The notes beneath the pieces were generated by a model. That model searched no databases. It saw only the letters and a program-made list of their open reading frames with translations, and was not told the DNA's origin. This document shows, piece after piece, positions 43,788 to 51,970 of a stretch of 64,000 nucleotides of DNA. The number at the start of each line of letters is the position of its first letter. Within the stretch, counting starts at the first letter, position 1. The translations under genes and the position numbers were made by a program. This stretch comes from DATFFO01 sp963772815 (GTDB taxonomy: Bacteria > Actinomycetota > Acidimicrobiia > Spongiisociales > ZC4RG35): assembly GCA_963772815.1 (NCBI GenBank), contig CAVYYV010000009.1, positions 24,684 through 88,683 on the forward strand, read 5' to 3'.

Positions 43788-44874
43788 TGATGATTCCGCT
43801 CACTCTCTCGAATCGGCCGTCGAGTCTGGCCCTCGCAGATGAGGGCCGGTCTACCGCCTCGGCCGCCAGGCCGATCAGGTCGACCAATCCATGGAAGTCG
43901 TCCAGGCTCACCACCTCGGGTAATAGGGCCGGTATGCCCTTTCCCTGTTCGACCTGATCGAGATGGCCCATGTTGTGATAGTTGCCCAGCGGGAGGCACA
44001 TGCCGCCCGCCCGATAACCGTAGGCGAGGAAGGCCGTCGCCTCACAGGACCCGCCCGCCATCAGCTTGCGCTGATGCTTGATTCCCCGCTCGGTCGCCGC
44101 CCCCACCAGGCGATTGGTCATCTCATGATCGAACACGCTCGAGGCATCCCCGATCCGGATCACCGGACCGGCCCCGAGCGGCGAGTCCTCGTACGCCCGG
44201 CTGCACTCGACCGAGATGATCCGAGATCCTTCGGGCGGGGTGCCCGCCCGGCAAGCCCCGATCGCCCCGACGAACCCGACCTCCTCGGCCCGGGTGAGGA
44301 GAACGCCGAAGTGCCGGCTCGTGTCGGCCGATCGGGCTCTGTCCAGAGCTGCCAGGGCTGCCGCCACCCCGGCCAGGTCGTCGCAGGCGGGTGCCAGCAG
44401 GAACCGCTCGCCGGCGCCGCCGCGGTTGGGGCCGAACAGCCAGCGCCCCACATCCCCCACCGACAAGTCGGCGGACCGATCCATCTTCACGAGACCCCGG
44501 GAGGACCCATGATCGAACTCTTCCAAGTCTCCCACGTGGACCACGTCATCGCGGTCGAACAGCTCGATGCGATTCCCGCGGAAGTACTCCTTGCGCACGC
44601 CTCCCCGAAACTCGACCGAAACCATCCGCCCCTCGACGCCCGTCACAACGAACCCCGGGTGGTCGGTGTGGGCCACGGCCAGAACCGGAGGACGGCGTTT
44701 GCGTCCCGCCTGGGTGATGAGCAGGTTCCCGTGGACATCGGGCTTCACCCTCAGGTCATCTCGACGCCCGGCCCACGCCGTGACCCACGAGAGCACTCGC
44801 TGCTCAAGACCCGGGGCCGTCGGGATCCGGGTCAGCTGAACCAGCCAGCGGCGCTCCGTGCTCCTGTCCGCCAT
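43780..44874 (-). CDS. M42/M20-type metallopeptidase
   Basis: 364 residues. Metal and catalytic residues are visible in LAVAHTDHPGF (first His), LAPACDDLAGVAAALAAL (bridging Asp), LLTRAEEVGFVGAIG (catalytic Glu pair), IISVECSRA and a late LPLGNYHNMGH (last His). The middle insertion with GVRKEYFRGN resembles the PDZ-like domain of M42 aminopeptidases. Likely an aminopeptidase in the cytoplasm. Lies 47 bp downstream of sufC copy 2 on the same strand, and is followed by the GNAT gene. Confidence 0.85.
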   Translation of the reverse strand: MADRSTERRWLVQLTRIPTAPGLEQRVLSWVTAWAGRRDDLRVKPDVHGNLLITQAGRKRRPPVLAVAHTDHPGFVVTGVEGRMVSVEFRGGVRKEYFRGNRIELFDRDDVVHVGDLEEFDHGSSRGLVKMDRSADLSVGDVGRWLFGPNRGGAGERFLLAPACDDLAGVAAALAALDRARSADTSRHFGVLLTRAEEVGFVGAIGACRAGTPPEGSRIISVECSRAYEDSPLGAGPVIRIGDASSVFDHEMTNRLVGAATERGIKHQRKLMAGGSCEATAFLAYGYRAGGMCLPLGNYHNMGHLDQVEQGKGIPALLPEVVSLDDFHGLVDLIGLAAEAVDRPSSARARLDGRFERVSGIISE

Positions 44875-44921
44875 CGTGGGAGCTTCCCAGACCGCTCGTG
44901 TCCCGGCAACCGGGAACGGCG

Positions 44922-45728
44922 TCAGCGATCGAAGGGAGTGTCGGTGAAGAACTCCGAGGCGGCCGGCGTAAGGGGCTCCTCTCGGACCGGGGCCTCCAAG
45001 CCGAGACGCTGGCGGACGGCGTCGTAGCCCCCATCCTCCAACTCCTGGGCCAGCTCGGCGCCGCCCGATTCCACGATGCGGCCGTCGATCATCACGTGCA
45101 CCCTTTCAGGAGACAGGTAGCGGAGGATCCGGGCGTAGTGGGTGATCATCACCACCGCCACCTCGGGCGAGCGCATCGACTCCACGGCCTCGGCCACCTG
45201 CCTTACTGCATCGATGTCGAGCCCCGAGTCGATCTCATCCAGGATCGCCACCTTGGGGCGCAACACGGCCATCTGGAAGATCTCCGAGCGCTTCTTCTCG
45301 CCTCCCGACAGATCGTCGTTGATCGAGCGGTCCAGGAACTCGTCCATGCCGAACCTCACGGCAGCAGATTCGATGTCCGCCTCCACCCGCTCCGGGTCGA
45401 AGCCTCGCTCGTCTGCTGCCTCCCGAACGAACTCACCCAGCCGGATGCCGGGGACCTCGGTGGGATACTGGAACGCCTGCAAGAGCCCGAGCCGGCTCCG
45501 CTCGTCGACCTCCAGGCCCAACAGCTCGTCCTCCCCCAACCGTGCAGACCCTGATGCCCGGTAGTCGGGATGGCCGGTGAGTACGTGGCTCAGAGTGGAC
45601 TTTCCCGAACCGTTGGGCCCCATGATCACGTGGATCTCACCGAAGGGGACCTCCAGGTCTACACCCTTGAGGATCTCCTTGTCGGCGATCGAAGCGTGCA
45701 GATCCTCGACGGACAGGGCGACACTCAT
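44922..45728 (-). CDS. sufC: SufC, Fe-S assembly ATPase (copy 2)
   Basis: 268 residues. MGPNGSGKSTLSHVLTGHPDY (Walker A), GLLQAFQYPTEVPGI (Q-loop), DLSGGEKKRSEIFQMAVLRP (signature), AILDEIDSGLDIDAV (Walker B) and MITHYARILRYL (H-loop). It sits immediately after a Rieske protein and sufD, the classical context for the SufBCD ATPase. It differs in many positions from copy 1 and has a C-terminal tail of about 20 residues (PLTPAASEFFTDTPFDR). Which copy works with SufB and SufD is not decided by sequence alone. The ATG at 45728 overlaps the Rieske stop by one base (TGATG). Confidence 0.92.
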   Translation of the reverse strand: MSVALSVEDLHASIADKEILKGVDLEVPFGEIHVIMGPNGSGKSTLSHVLTGHPDYRASGSARLGEDELLGLEVDERSRLGLLQAFQYPTEVPGIRLGEFVREAADERGFDPERVEADIESAAVRFGMDEFLDRSINDDLSGGEKKRSEIFQMAVLRPKVAILDEIDSGLDIDAVRQVAEAVESMRSPEVAVVMITHYARILRYLSPERVHVMIDGRIVESGGAELAQELEDGGYDAVRQRLGLEAPVREEPLTPAASEFFTDTPFDR

Positions 45729-46045
45729 CAGCTCTCTTCTCCTATGCGCAGGAAGACGATCCCGTCCTCCACCTTCACGTCGTAGACGGGGACCGGCTCG
45801 GTGGCGGGGAGGGCGTGCGGCTCGCCGGTCGCCAGGTCGAAGGCGCTCCCGTGCCGGGGACATTCGACCTCCATGTCCCATACCTCCCCCTCTGCCAAGG
45901 AGGCCTCGGCATGGCTGCAGCGATCCCCCAGGGCATAGACGTCGTCGCCCACCCGAAACAGAGCGATGCGATGGTCGCCTATCTCGACCCGAAGACCCGT
46001 GTCCCGAGGGACCTTGCGAGCCTCGGTGATCTCGATCCAGCTCAA
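45728..46045 (-). CDS. Rieske-type [2Fe-2S] ferredoxin of the SUF operon
   Basis: 105 residues. Rieske motif: DRCSHAEASLAEG (CxH) and ECPRHGSAFDLATGE (CxxH), a NirD-like short form without a membrane anchor. Similar proteins occur between sufD and sufC in many actinobacteria, where they are presumed to carry electrons for cluster assembly; the partner is not proven. It overlaps sufD by 4 bp and sufC by one base, so the three form a tight operon. Confidence 0.9.
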   Translation of the reverse strand: MSWIEITEARKVPRDTGLRVEIGDHRIALFRVGDDVYALGDRCSHAEASLAEGEVWDMEVECPRHGSAFDLATGEPHALPATEPVPVYDVKVEDGIVFLRIGEES

Positions 46046-47313
46046 GACAGGCGACCCCCCTCCTGGGCCCGGACGAAGCGTCGGAACACGGCGTCCTGGA
46101 TGGGCCGTCCCACCACGTCGATGGGCAGGCGGTCGATCACCTCGGTGAAGAAACCCCGAATCAGCATCCGCTCGGCCTTGGCCTGGGAGATTCCCCGGCT
46201 CTGCAGGTAGTACAGGTACTCGTCCTCGAGCGGCCCCACCGACGAACCGTGGCCGCAGACCACGTCGTCGCAGAGGATCTCGAGATTGGGGACCGAATGG
46301 GCTTTGGCATTCTCGGACAGCACCAGGTTTCGGTTGGTCTCGAACGCGGACGACCGCACGGCGCCCTTCTCGATGCGGAGCAGTCCTGTGAAGATCGACT
46401 GGGCGTTGTCCTCCACGGCTCCCTTCAGGAACACATCCGAAGACGTGCTGCGGCCGATGTGGTCGATGAGCATCCGATAGTCGAGGGTCTGGTCTCCTTC
46501 ACCGAAGTAGAGACCCACTATCTGAGCCGACGAGCCCGCCCCCTCCAGCGCGGCGTGGAGATCCAAACGACCCACCCGGCCACCCAGGCCCGCGTCGCCG
46601 ATCCATCCGGTCGCGTCACGGCCCAGACGAACCTTCTGATGAACCACGCCGACGGTGGCGTCACCCCAATTCTGGACCGCCTGATAGCGGATCCGGCCGC
46701 CATTGTCCGCCTCCAGCGTCACACCGGGCACGGACGCCATCTCGACACCGTCGGGGCTGCGGTGGACCAGGAGGAACCCGGCCTCTGCCTCGGCCCCCAC
46801 GGCCAGCTCGACATGGGGGAAGGACATCACACCGGCCCGTGTCGACTGCACGTCGATCAGGATGGGGGCTTCGACGATCTCTCGGGCGCCAACCTCCACC
46901 CGCACCCCGTCGCGTGCGAAGGCGAGATGCGCCGCAGCCAGCTTGTCGCGATCCACCGGTGCGGCCGGCCGCAGTCCGTCCAGTTCGGCCAGGCGCCGGA
47001 TACTCACCACCCCAGAGCTCTCGGCCTGCTGCACGCGCCCATCGACGATGGTCACCGATGCGGCCAGGGCACCCTGACGGGCGAGGCGCACGAAGTCGTC
47101 GTCTGCCAGCGGTTCGCCCTCCTCCGTGGCGGGCGACATGCGGTCCAGATCAACACCCAGGTCGACATAGCGCCACTCCTCCTCGGCTCCGGTCGGGAGC
47201 TCCTGGGCATCGAAACCCGCCCAGGCACTGGCCATCTGCTCCACCCTCCAGGCGGGCTGGTTTTCAGAGATCAGATCGAGGGCGCGGCTATCGAAGGCGG
47301 TCACGTGGTGCAC
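46042..47313 (-). CDS. sufD: SufD, Fe-S scaffold subunit
   Basis: 423 residues. The SufB/SufD beta-helix family is evident: TGAEEEWRYVDLGVDLDRM at the N-terminus, IDVQSTRAGVMSFPHVELAVGAEAEAGFLLVHRS, YRMLIDHIGRSTSSDVFLKGAVEDNAQSIFTGLLRIEKGA, NLEILCDDVVCGHGSSVGPLEDEYLYYLQSRGI (Cys and His conserved in SufD). The homologous last part (QSRGISQAKAERMLIRGFFTEVI) matches SufB as well. It forms the SufBCD complex with SufC. First gene of sufD-Rieske-sufC. The GTG at 47313 is used. sufB is 6.7 kb away at 54006. Confidence 0.92.
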   Translation of the reverse strand: MHHVTAFDSRALDLISENQPAWRVEQMASAWAGFDAQELPTGAEEEWRYVDLGVDLDRMSPATEEGEPLADDDFVRLARQGALAASVTIVDGRVQQAESSGVVSIRRLAELDGLRPAAPVDRDKLAAAHLAFARDGVRVEVGAREIVEAPILIDVQSTRAGVMSFPHVELAVGAEAEAGFLLVHRSPDGVEMASVPGVTLEADNGGRIRYQAVQNWGDATVGVVHQKVRLGRDATGWIGDAGLGGRVGRLDLHAALEGAGSSAQIVGLYFGEGDQTLDYRMLIDHIGRSTSSDVFLKGAVEDNAQSIFTGLLRIEKGAVRSSAFETNRNLVLSENAKAHSVPNLEILCDDVVCGHGSSVGPLEDEYLYYLQSRGISQAKAERMLIRGFFTEVIDRLPIDVVGRPIQDAVFRRFVRAQEGGRLS

Positions 47314-47403
47314 TCCGGTGGTGTCATTGGGTGGAATTCGATGGGAGACGGTAGGTGGGCGAAGATCAGGTGTTGGACCCTCCGAATGGTATGGGAGCCC
47401 GTG

Positions 47404-49674
47404 TCATTTTCGAAAAGGCCCTTCCCTGAATCGATGACCCCGGTGGATCAGGCGTCGTCGAGAGGCTGGTCGCCGACCCGCGGCTTCTACGTCGAGCCCA
47501 CGAGCCGGGCGGCCCACGCCCAGACACGGTCGAACATCTCCTCCGTGAGCTTGCCGGTGAAGGTGTTCTGTTGGCTGGGATGGTAGGAGCCGATCACCAG
47601 CGGCCCATTCGCCGGCTCCACCTCGGCCAGATGCCCGAACCTCGGCCGAGGCCTGGGCACCGTCCAGCCCAGGCTTCCCGCCCAGTCGCAGCACCGCGTT
47701 CCACGCCAAGCCGCCCAGACACACGACGGCCCGGGGAGCGACCCACTTCACTTCCGTGGCCAGCCAGGTCTCCACACATGCGGTCACCTCCTGGGCGGTG
47801 GGACGGTTGTCCGGAGGCGCGCAATGGCAAACGGCCGTGATCCGAGCGTTCACAAGCTCCAGATTCGGATCATCGTGATGGGGCGAGGTGGCCAGACCCG
47901 CCTTGTGCAGGGCGGAGAAGAGCCATTCGCCTGAGCGGTCGCCGCTGAACATGCGGCCGGTGCGGTTGGCGCCGTGGGCGGCAGGCGCCAGCCCCACGAT
48001 CAGGATCGGAGCGTCGAGCGGGCCTCGGGAAGGAACCGGACGTCCCCAGTACTCCTGGTCGGAGAAGGCGGCCCGCTTCTCGGTCGACGCCTTCCGCTCC
48101 CGCCACTCGACCAGCCGGGGACAGAGGCGGCACTCCACCAGCCCCTCGTGAGGGCCACCGACCATCGGGCTCAAGGAGAATCGCCCGCCAGCGCATCGGT
48201 GGTCACGTTCGATGTTCGCGTTCCACAGCATCCATCCCAGGCCATGCGACTCGGCGATGTCGATCTGGGCGCGGACCTCGGAGGCGGTGTAGTTGAAGTC
48301 CTGGAGCCAGGGGCGAACCACGACCTGTCGAGAGAGCCGATTCAACCCATCGGTCAGTGCCCGCTGAACGACGGACCCTGGATGCGAGTTGGGTGAATCG
48401 AACCCAAACCAGCCGGATGCGTAATGACTGGGATAGAGCATCGGGGATGCCACGTCCACCACCGACGTCACATCCAGCCAGTTCTGGCCTATCCCACCAT
48501 CATCCTCGACGGTGGTGACGAACCCGAACACGTCGGCCGCCACCGCACAGCCCATCGGGTGGAGAGCGGCGACCGCATCGGAGAGGAACTCCCGCACCGT
48601 GTCGGCCCGGACCTGGGCGGTGACGCCGCCATCGAAGATCACTGATTCGGGCCGGGAGTCGGGGAAGCGGACGTAGTCGAATTGCAGCTCGTCCACGCCC
48701 ATCGAGCAGGCCTCTTTGGCCAGGTCGAGTGCATAGGCCCGAGCGTTGGGGTCGGTTGGATCGAGGAAGTACTGACCGTTAGCCGTGAACGGCGCTTCGG
48801 TGGAGGTATCCCACACCGCCATATCCGGCATCCTCTTGGCGGCGATTGGATCCTGGAACGCCACCAGGCGCCCGATCAGATACAGGCCCTCGCTGTGGGC
48901 AAGGGTGGCCACGTGGCGCAGGTCGAACATGTTGGCGTCGGCACCAACCTGGGCCACCAGGGGCACCTGGGACTCGTACAGGACCTGACCGGTCTCGTCT
49001 TTGAGATCCACCATCAGGGCATTGAGCTCGGTGTCCTTGGCCATGGACAGGAATTGCTCGAACCGCTTCTCCACCGCCTCCCCGGACATGTGGACGGCCT
49101 TGGCGACGGCAGGGTCCAGCACTATCTGTTGCTCTCCTGGGCCTCCGGACCAATCGAAGCTGACCTTCTGCCAGGCGGGCCGGGTCACGGTGACCAATCC
49201 GGGCTCGGCCCCTCTCACCTCGAAGGCCCCGTTCCCGTCGGTGGTGGCGGAGGCCAGGCCGGCCGCCACAACTGCGTCGGACACGGCCCGTCCAGAGCCG
49301 TCCACCACCTCACCCCGCAGTACCCGCGCCTTGAGCACCGCATCCAACACCCCATCCGTCGGCTCAGGGGAGGCGAGGATGGTGGAGACGTGGCCCGTTG
49401 CCGAGATCTCGATCGGCTGACTGACCCCTTCCACCACCACCGTCCCGTCCCCGGCGGTGAGCCCGAGCTGGTGGCCGCCGGCCGCCACCACCGCCTCGGA
49501 AACGGGCTGACCGGCGTCGTCGACTACCCGGAGTGTGAACGGCTCCGAGCCTCCGAGCAGGCTCCAGGCCGCCCAGGCACCCCAGGCGAGCGTCAGGAAG
49601 ACGAGAAGGCGGAACTGAGTTCGTCGTCTCACGGCGAAAGGCCAGCCTACCGGCCGCGTACCCGTACGGCTCAT
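47404..49674 (-). CDS. DUF4015-type putative glycoside hydrolase, reading through into a UDG by frameshift
   Basis: The visible open frame is 756 codons. Residues 20-40 form a membrane anchor, then two carboxypeptidase-regulatory-like beta domains (45-115 and 118-190), then a TIM-barrel with LMVDLKDETGQVLYES, VDELQFDYVRFPDSR and DVTSVVDVASPMLYPSHY, the pattern of DUF4015 glycoside hydrolases. After GLGWMLWNANIE the frame enters DHRCAGG, unlike any family end. Removing one base at 48205-48210 gives VTTDALAGDSP and a stop at 48171-48173, a normal ending. The codons from 48170 to 47404 then belong to the uracil-DNA glycosylase gene listed separately. Thus the apparent fusion is probably false. 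Likely an extracytoplasmic enzyme acting on a glycan; the substrate is unknown. Confidence 0.7.
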   Translation of the reverse strand: MSRTGTRPVGWPFAVRRRTQFRLLVFLTLAWGAWAAWSLLGGSEPFTLRVVDDAGQPVSEAVVAAGGHQLGLTAGDGTVVVEGVSQPIEISATGHVSTILASPEPTDGVLDAVLKARVLRGEVVDGSGRAVSDAVVAAGLASATTDGNGAFEVRGAEPGLVTVTRPAWQKVSFDWSGGPGEQQIVLDPAVAKAVHMSGEAVEKRFEQFLSMAKDTELNALMVDLKDETGQVLYESQVPLVAQVGADANMFDLRHVATLAHSEGLYLIGRLVAFQDPIAAKRMPDMAVWDTSTEAPFTANGQYFLDPTDPNARAYALDLAKEACSMGVDELQFDYVRFPDSRPESVIFDGGVTAQVRADTVREFLSDAVAALHPMGCAVAADVFGFVTTVEDDGGIGQNWLDVTSVVDVASPMLYPSHYASGWFGFDSPNSHPGSVVQRALTDGLNRLSRQVVVRPWLQDFNYTASEVRAQIDIAESHGLGWMLWNANIERDHRCAGGRFSLSPMVGGPHEGLVECRLCPRLVEWRERKASTEKRAAFSDQEYWGRPVPSRGPLDAPILIVGLAPAAHGANRTGRMFSGDRSGEWLFSALHKAGLATSPHHDDPNLELVNARITAVCHCAPPDNRPTAQEVTACVETWLATEVKWVAPRAVVCLGGLAWNAVLRLGGKPGLDGAQASAEVRASGRGGAGEWAAGDRLLPSQPTEHLHRQAHGGDVRPCLGVGRPARGLDVEAAGRRPASRRRLIHRGHRFREGPFRK
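47487..48174 (-). pseudogene. Type 5 uracil-DNA glycosylase (UdgB-like), frameshifted
   Basis: The frame begins TTG 48174 (overlapping the inferred hydrolase stop as TTGA) or ATG 48165. Motifs of the iron-sulfur UDG family: ECRLCPRLVEW (first Cys pair), ILIVGLAPAAHGANRTGRMF (type 5 motif without the catalytic Asp of other classes), AVCHCAPPDNRPT (Cys pair). At the CCC run 47668-47670 one extra base breaks the frame; without it the sequence reads GWTVPRPRPRFGHLAEVEP and then VIGSYHPSQQNTFTGKL, the C-terminal motif, to TAG at 47487-47489. The repaired protein has about 228 residues and would remove uracil or hypoxanthine from DNA. I suspect a sequence error rather than a dead gene. Confidence 0.75.
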
Positions 49675-49693
49675 GCCGATCGGTCAAAACCCG

Positions 49694-49722
49694 TTGTCAA
49701 CAGGCACTTCTTCTGATACGTT
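49694..49722 (+). promoter_or_regulatory. Sigma-70-type promoter of the sigma factor gene
   Basis: TTGTCA at 49694-49699, a 17-bp spacer, then TACGTT at 49717-49722 (TAxxxT). The start codon GTG 49748 is 26 bases downstream of the -10 box, with GGGGAGG 5 bases upstream of it. The element lies in the 73-bp gap between the divergent hydrolase gene and the sigma gene. Spacing and sequence are good, but no experimental support can be seen. Confidence 0.5.
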
Positions 49723-49747
49723 CACGACGTCCAAAAGGGGAGGATCG

Positions 49748-50673
49748 GTGAGCAGGTCTAGACGTCACGCCACCGCCGATGCGGTTGGCCTATACCTGGG
49801 TGATGTGTCCGATCACGGCCTGCTGACGGCCGAGGACGAGGTGCGCCTGGCCCGAACGATCGAGCGAGGCCGTCAGGCCGAGGCACGCGTCTGAGCGAAT
49901 TCGGGCTCGACTCCGACGACCGGCGCCGGCTCGAGCTCCTGATCGAGGACGGCCGGGAAGCTCGAGCCGCATTCATCAGCGCCAACCTGCGCCTGGTCAT
50001 CTCCATCGCCAAGCGCTACACGGGACGCGGCCTGGATCTCCTGGATCTCATCCAGGAGGGGAATCTGGGTCTGATCCGAGCCGTCGAGAAGTTCGACTGG
50101 AGAAAAGGATTCAAGTTCTCGACCTACGCCACCTGGTGGATCCGTCAGGCGATCACCCGGGGCATCGGCAACGCCGGCCGTACCATCAGGCTCCCTGTGC
50201 ACCTGATCGACGTGGTCCGGACGGTCTCAGACACTCGCCAGATGCTGCACGACCAGCTGCAGAGGGCGCCGACGGTCGACGAGGTGGCAGAGGCGTCCGG
50301 AGTCGACAGGGACCGGGTTCTCGTGGCCATCGAGGCACCCGGGGACACGGTCTCGCTCGACCGGCCGGTCGGCTCTGAGGGAGACGCAGAACTGCAGGAT
50401 TTCGTCGAGGACGAAACGGTCGACCCATTCACCCTCGCCGTCGAGACCTTGGCCCGGGAGAAGCTGATGGCGGCACTGGAGATGCTCGAGGCCGACGAGC
50501 AGCAGGTGCTGTGGCTTCGCTTTGGGCTCGACGGCTCGGAACCCTGGACGCTGACCGACGTGGGCCAGGTCATGCACACGACCCGCGAGCGGGTTCGCCA
50601 GATCGAAGGGCGAGCCCTGGCCAAGCTCCGCCACCCCTCCCTCCGGGCGGATTTGGCCGGCGCGGTGCTGTGA
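49748..50673 (+). CDS. Sigma-70 family RNA polymerase sigma factor (frameshifted)
   Basis: About 308 residues when repaired, close to group 1/2 factors without a long region 1.1. Region 1.2: DAVGLYLGDVSDHGLLTAEDEVRLARTIERG. Region 2: ISANLRLVISIAKRYTGRGLDLLDLIQEGNLGLIRAVEKFDWRKGFKFSTYATWWIRQAITR. Region 3: LPVHLIDVVRTVSDTRQML and TVDEVAEASG. Region 4: LTDVGQVMHTTRERVRQIEGRALAKLRHP. The 5' frame stops at TGA 49892-49894; one missing base near 49890 (for example before TGAGC) joins it to SEFGLDSDDRRRLE. Because the principal-type regions are complete, the shift is most likely an error. GTG 49748 has a good ribosome site (GGGGAGG). Confidence 0.82.
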
Positions 50674-50746
50674 TCCCTGACCAGACCTGTCCCGGGTGGT
50701 AGCAGAGGTCCCTGGCGCCCGCGGCACGGCTGGATAAGCTGTTGCC

Positions 50747-51013
50747 ATGCTCAATGACCCCAACTTCACCGCTCTAGGCATCATCGCCCTCTTCGGTGTG
50801 GTGATGGGGCTGGTGGGGGGAATCGCGGCCGGCGCCAAGTCTCTCAGCCTGGTCTCCTTGATAGGCGCCATGGGGGCGGTGGCCGCGGCGGCAGTGGCCC
50901 GCGTGGCCCGGCTCGACCCGATAGTGGGCATCGGCAACGACTACTCCTTCGTGTACGGAGCCGTAGGTGGTCTCATCCTGAGCTACTCGGTCGGACGCAG
51001 CGACCGCCGCTGA
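50747..51013 (+). CDS. Small membrane protein, 88 residues
   Basis: Three hydrophobic segments (about 8-28, 34-52 and 68-82) with Gly/Ala-rich packing (GVVMGLVGGIAAGAKS, MGAVAAAAVARVARL). No known motif. ATG 50747 is followed 2 bases after its stop by the AMP nucleosidase gene, so they may be co-transcribed. Function unknown; the membrane location is well supported. Confidence 0.65.
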   Translation: MLNDPNFTALGIIALFGVVMGLVGGIAAGAKSLSLVSLIGAMGAVAAAAVARVARLDPIVGIGNDYSFVYGAVGGLILSYSVGRSDRR

Positions 51014-51015
51014 CC

Positions 51016-51801
51016 ATGGGCGAGCCCACCGTCGCTCGCGAGGCCCTGGTGCGGGATTGGTTGCCCCGCTACACCGGCATGCCCCTGGCTCAGTTCGGCG
51101 ACTATGTCCTCCTCACCAACTTCAAGTCCTACCTGGGGGGCTTCGCCGCCCGCTTCGGCTGCACGATCAGGGGCGAGGACCGGCCCATGCAGGCGGCCAC
51201 CAACCACGACGGGCTCACCATGGTCAACTTCGGGATCGGGACCGCCAACGCTGCCACGATCATGGACCTCCTGGTCGCCGTCGAGCCCAAAGGCGTCCTC
51301 TTCCTCGGCAAGTGCGGCGGCCTCAAGACATCGACCGAGATCGGCCACTTCATCCTGCCCATTGCCGCGATCCGCGGAGAGGGAACCTCGAACGACTACT
51401 TCCCGCCCGAGGTCCCGGCTTTGCCATCTTTCAAGCTGCACAAGTTCGTTTCTGAGAAGATCGTCGCCCGCGGGCTCGAATATCGGACCGGCGTCGTCTA
51501 CACCACCAACCGCAGGGTGTGGGAGCACGACGAGGCATTCCTGGCCCGCCTGCGTCGACTGACTGCGTTGGCCATCGACATGGAGACGGCCACGATCTTC
51601 ATCGTCGGTCACGCCAACCAGATTCCCCGCGGCGCCCTCCTCCTCGTGTCGGACACTCCCTATACGCCCGAAGGTGTGAAGAGCGAAGAGAGCGACTCCA
51701 TCGTCACCCGCGATTGGTCCGACACACACCTGGAGCTGGGTATCGAGGCCATGACCGACATCGCCATCCATGGCGAGGCGATAAAGCACTTCACCTTCTG
51801 A
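51016..51801 (+). CDS. amn: AMP nucleosidase, short form
   Basis: 261 residues, phosphorylase/nucleosidase fold. FGIGTANAATIMDLLVAVEPKGVLFLGKCGGL, LPIAAIRGEGTSNDYFPPEVPALPSFKLHKF, TTNRRVWEHDEAFL, AIDMETATIFIVGHANQIPRGALLLVSDTP (the Met-Glu that binds ribose) and DTHLELGIEAM match the short AMP nucleosidases, which lack the N-terminal domain of the E. coli protein. It cleaves AMP to adenine and ribose 5-phosphate. The gene ends before a palindromic repeat region and is convergent with the carboxyltransferase gene. Confidence 0.87.
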   Translation: MGEPTVAREALVRDWLPRYTGMPLAQFGDYVLLTNFKSYLGGFAARFGCTIRGEDRPMQAATNHDGLTMVNFGIGTANAATIMDLLVAVEPKGVLFLGKCGGLKTSTEIGHFILPIAAIRGEGTSNDYFPPEVPALPSFKLHKFVSEKIVARGLEYRTGVVYTTNRRVWEHDEAFLARLRRLTALAIDMETATIFIVGHANQIPRGALLLVSDTPYTPEGVKSEESDSIVTRDWSDTHLELGIEAMTDIAIHGEAIKHFTF

Positions 51802-51839
51802 CCGACCCGGGGGGACCGCCGAGGCGAGGCACGGCAACT

Positions 51840-51960
51840 TTGGGCCGTGAGCGTCGCCCGGCGACGCTGTGAACCCTGGGTTGGGCAAGGGCCCGGGTCC
51901 GACTCGAACCTTGGGCCGTGAGCGTCGCCGGGCGACGCTGTGAACCCTGGGTTGGGCAGG
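51840..51960. repeat. Two 71-bp-spaced palindromic repeats, likely bidirectional terminator
   Basis: A 50-bp unit starting TTGGGCCGTGAGC occurs at 51840-51889 and 51911-51960. Each contains a perfect hairpin with 9-bp arms: AGCGTCGCC at 51850-51858 and GGCGACGCT at 51860-51868, again at 51921-51929 and 51931-51939. The arms are separated by a single base. The only difference inside the hairpin is that central base (C or G). The pair fills the space between the convergent stops of amn and the carboxyltransferase gene, the place for a two-way terminator or a REP-like element. Confidence 0.7.
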
Positions 51961-51970
51961 GGAGCCTGAC

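Noticed and set aside
47404..49674. A genuine glycoside hydrolase-uracil glycosylase chimera
   Set aside because: A single base near 48207 separates the two and restores a normal end and a normal start, and the UDG part carries its own frameshift.
51896..51915. GACTCGAACC at 51901-51910 looks like the T-arm of a tRNA on the minus strand
   Set aside because: The flanking bases do not pair as a T-stem, no acceptor stem or anticodon arm is present, and the segment falls between the two palindromic repeat units.
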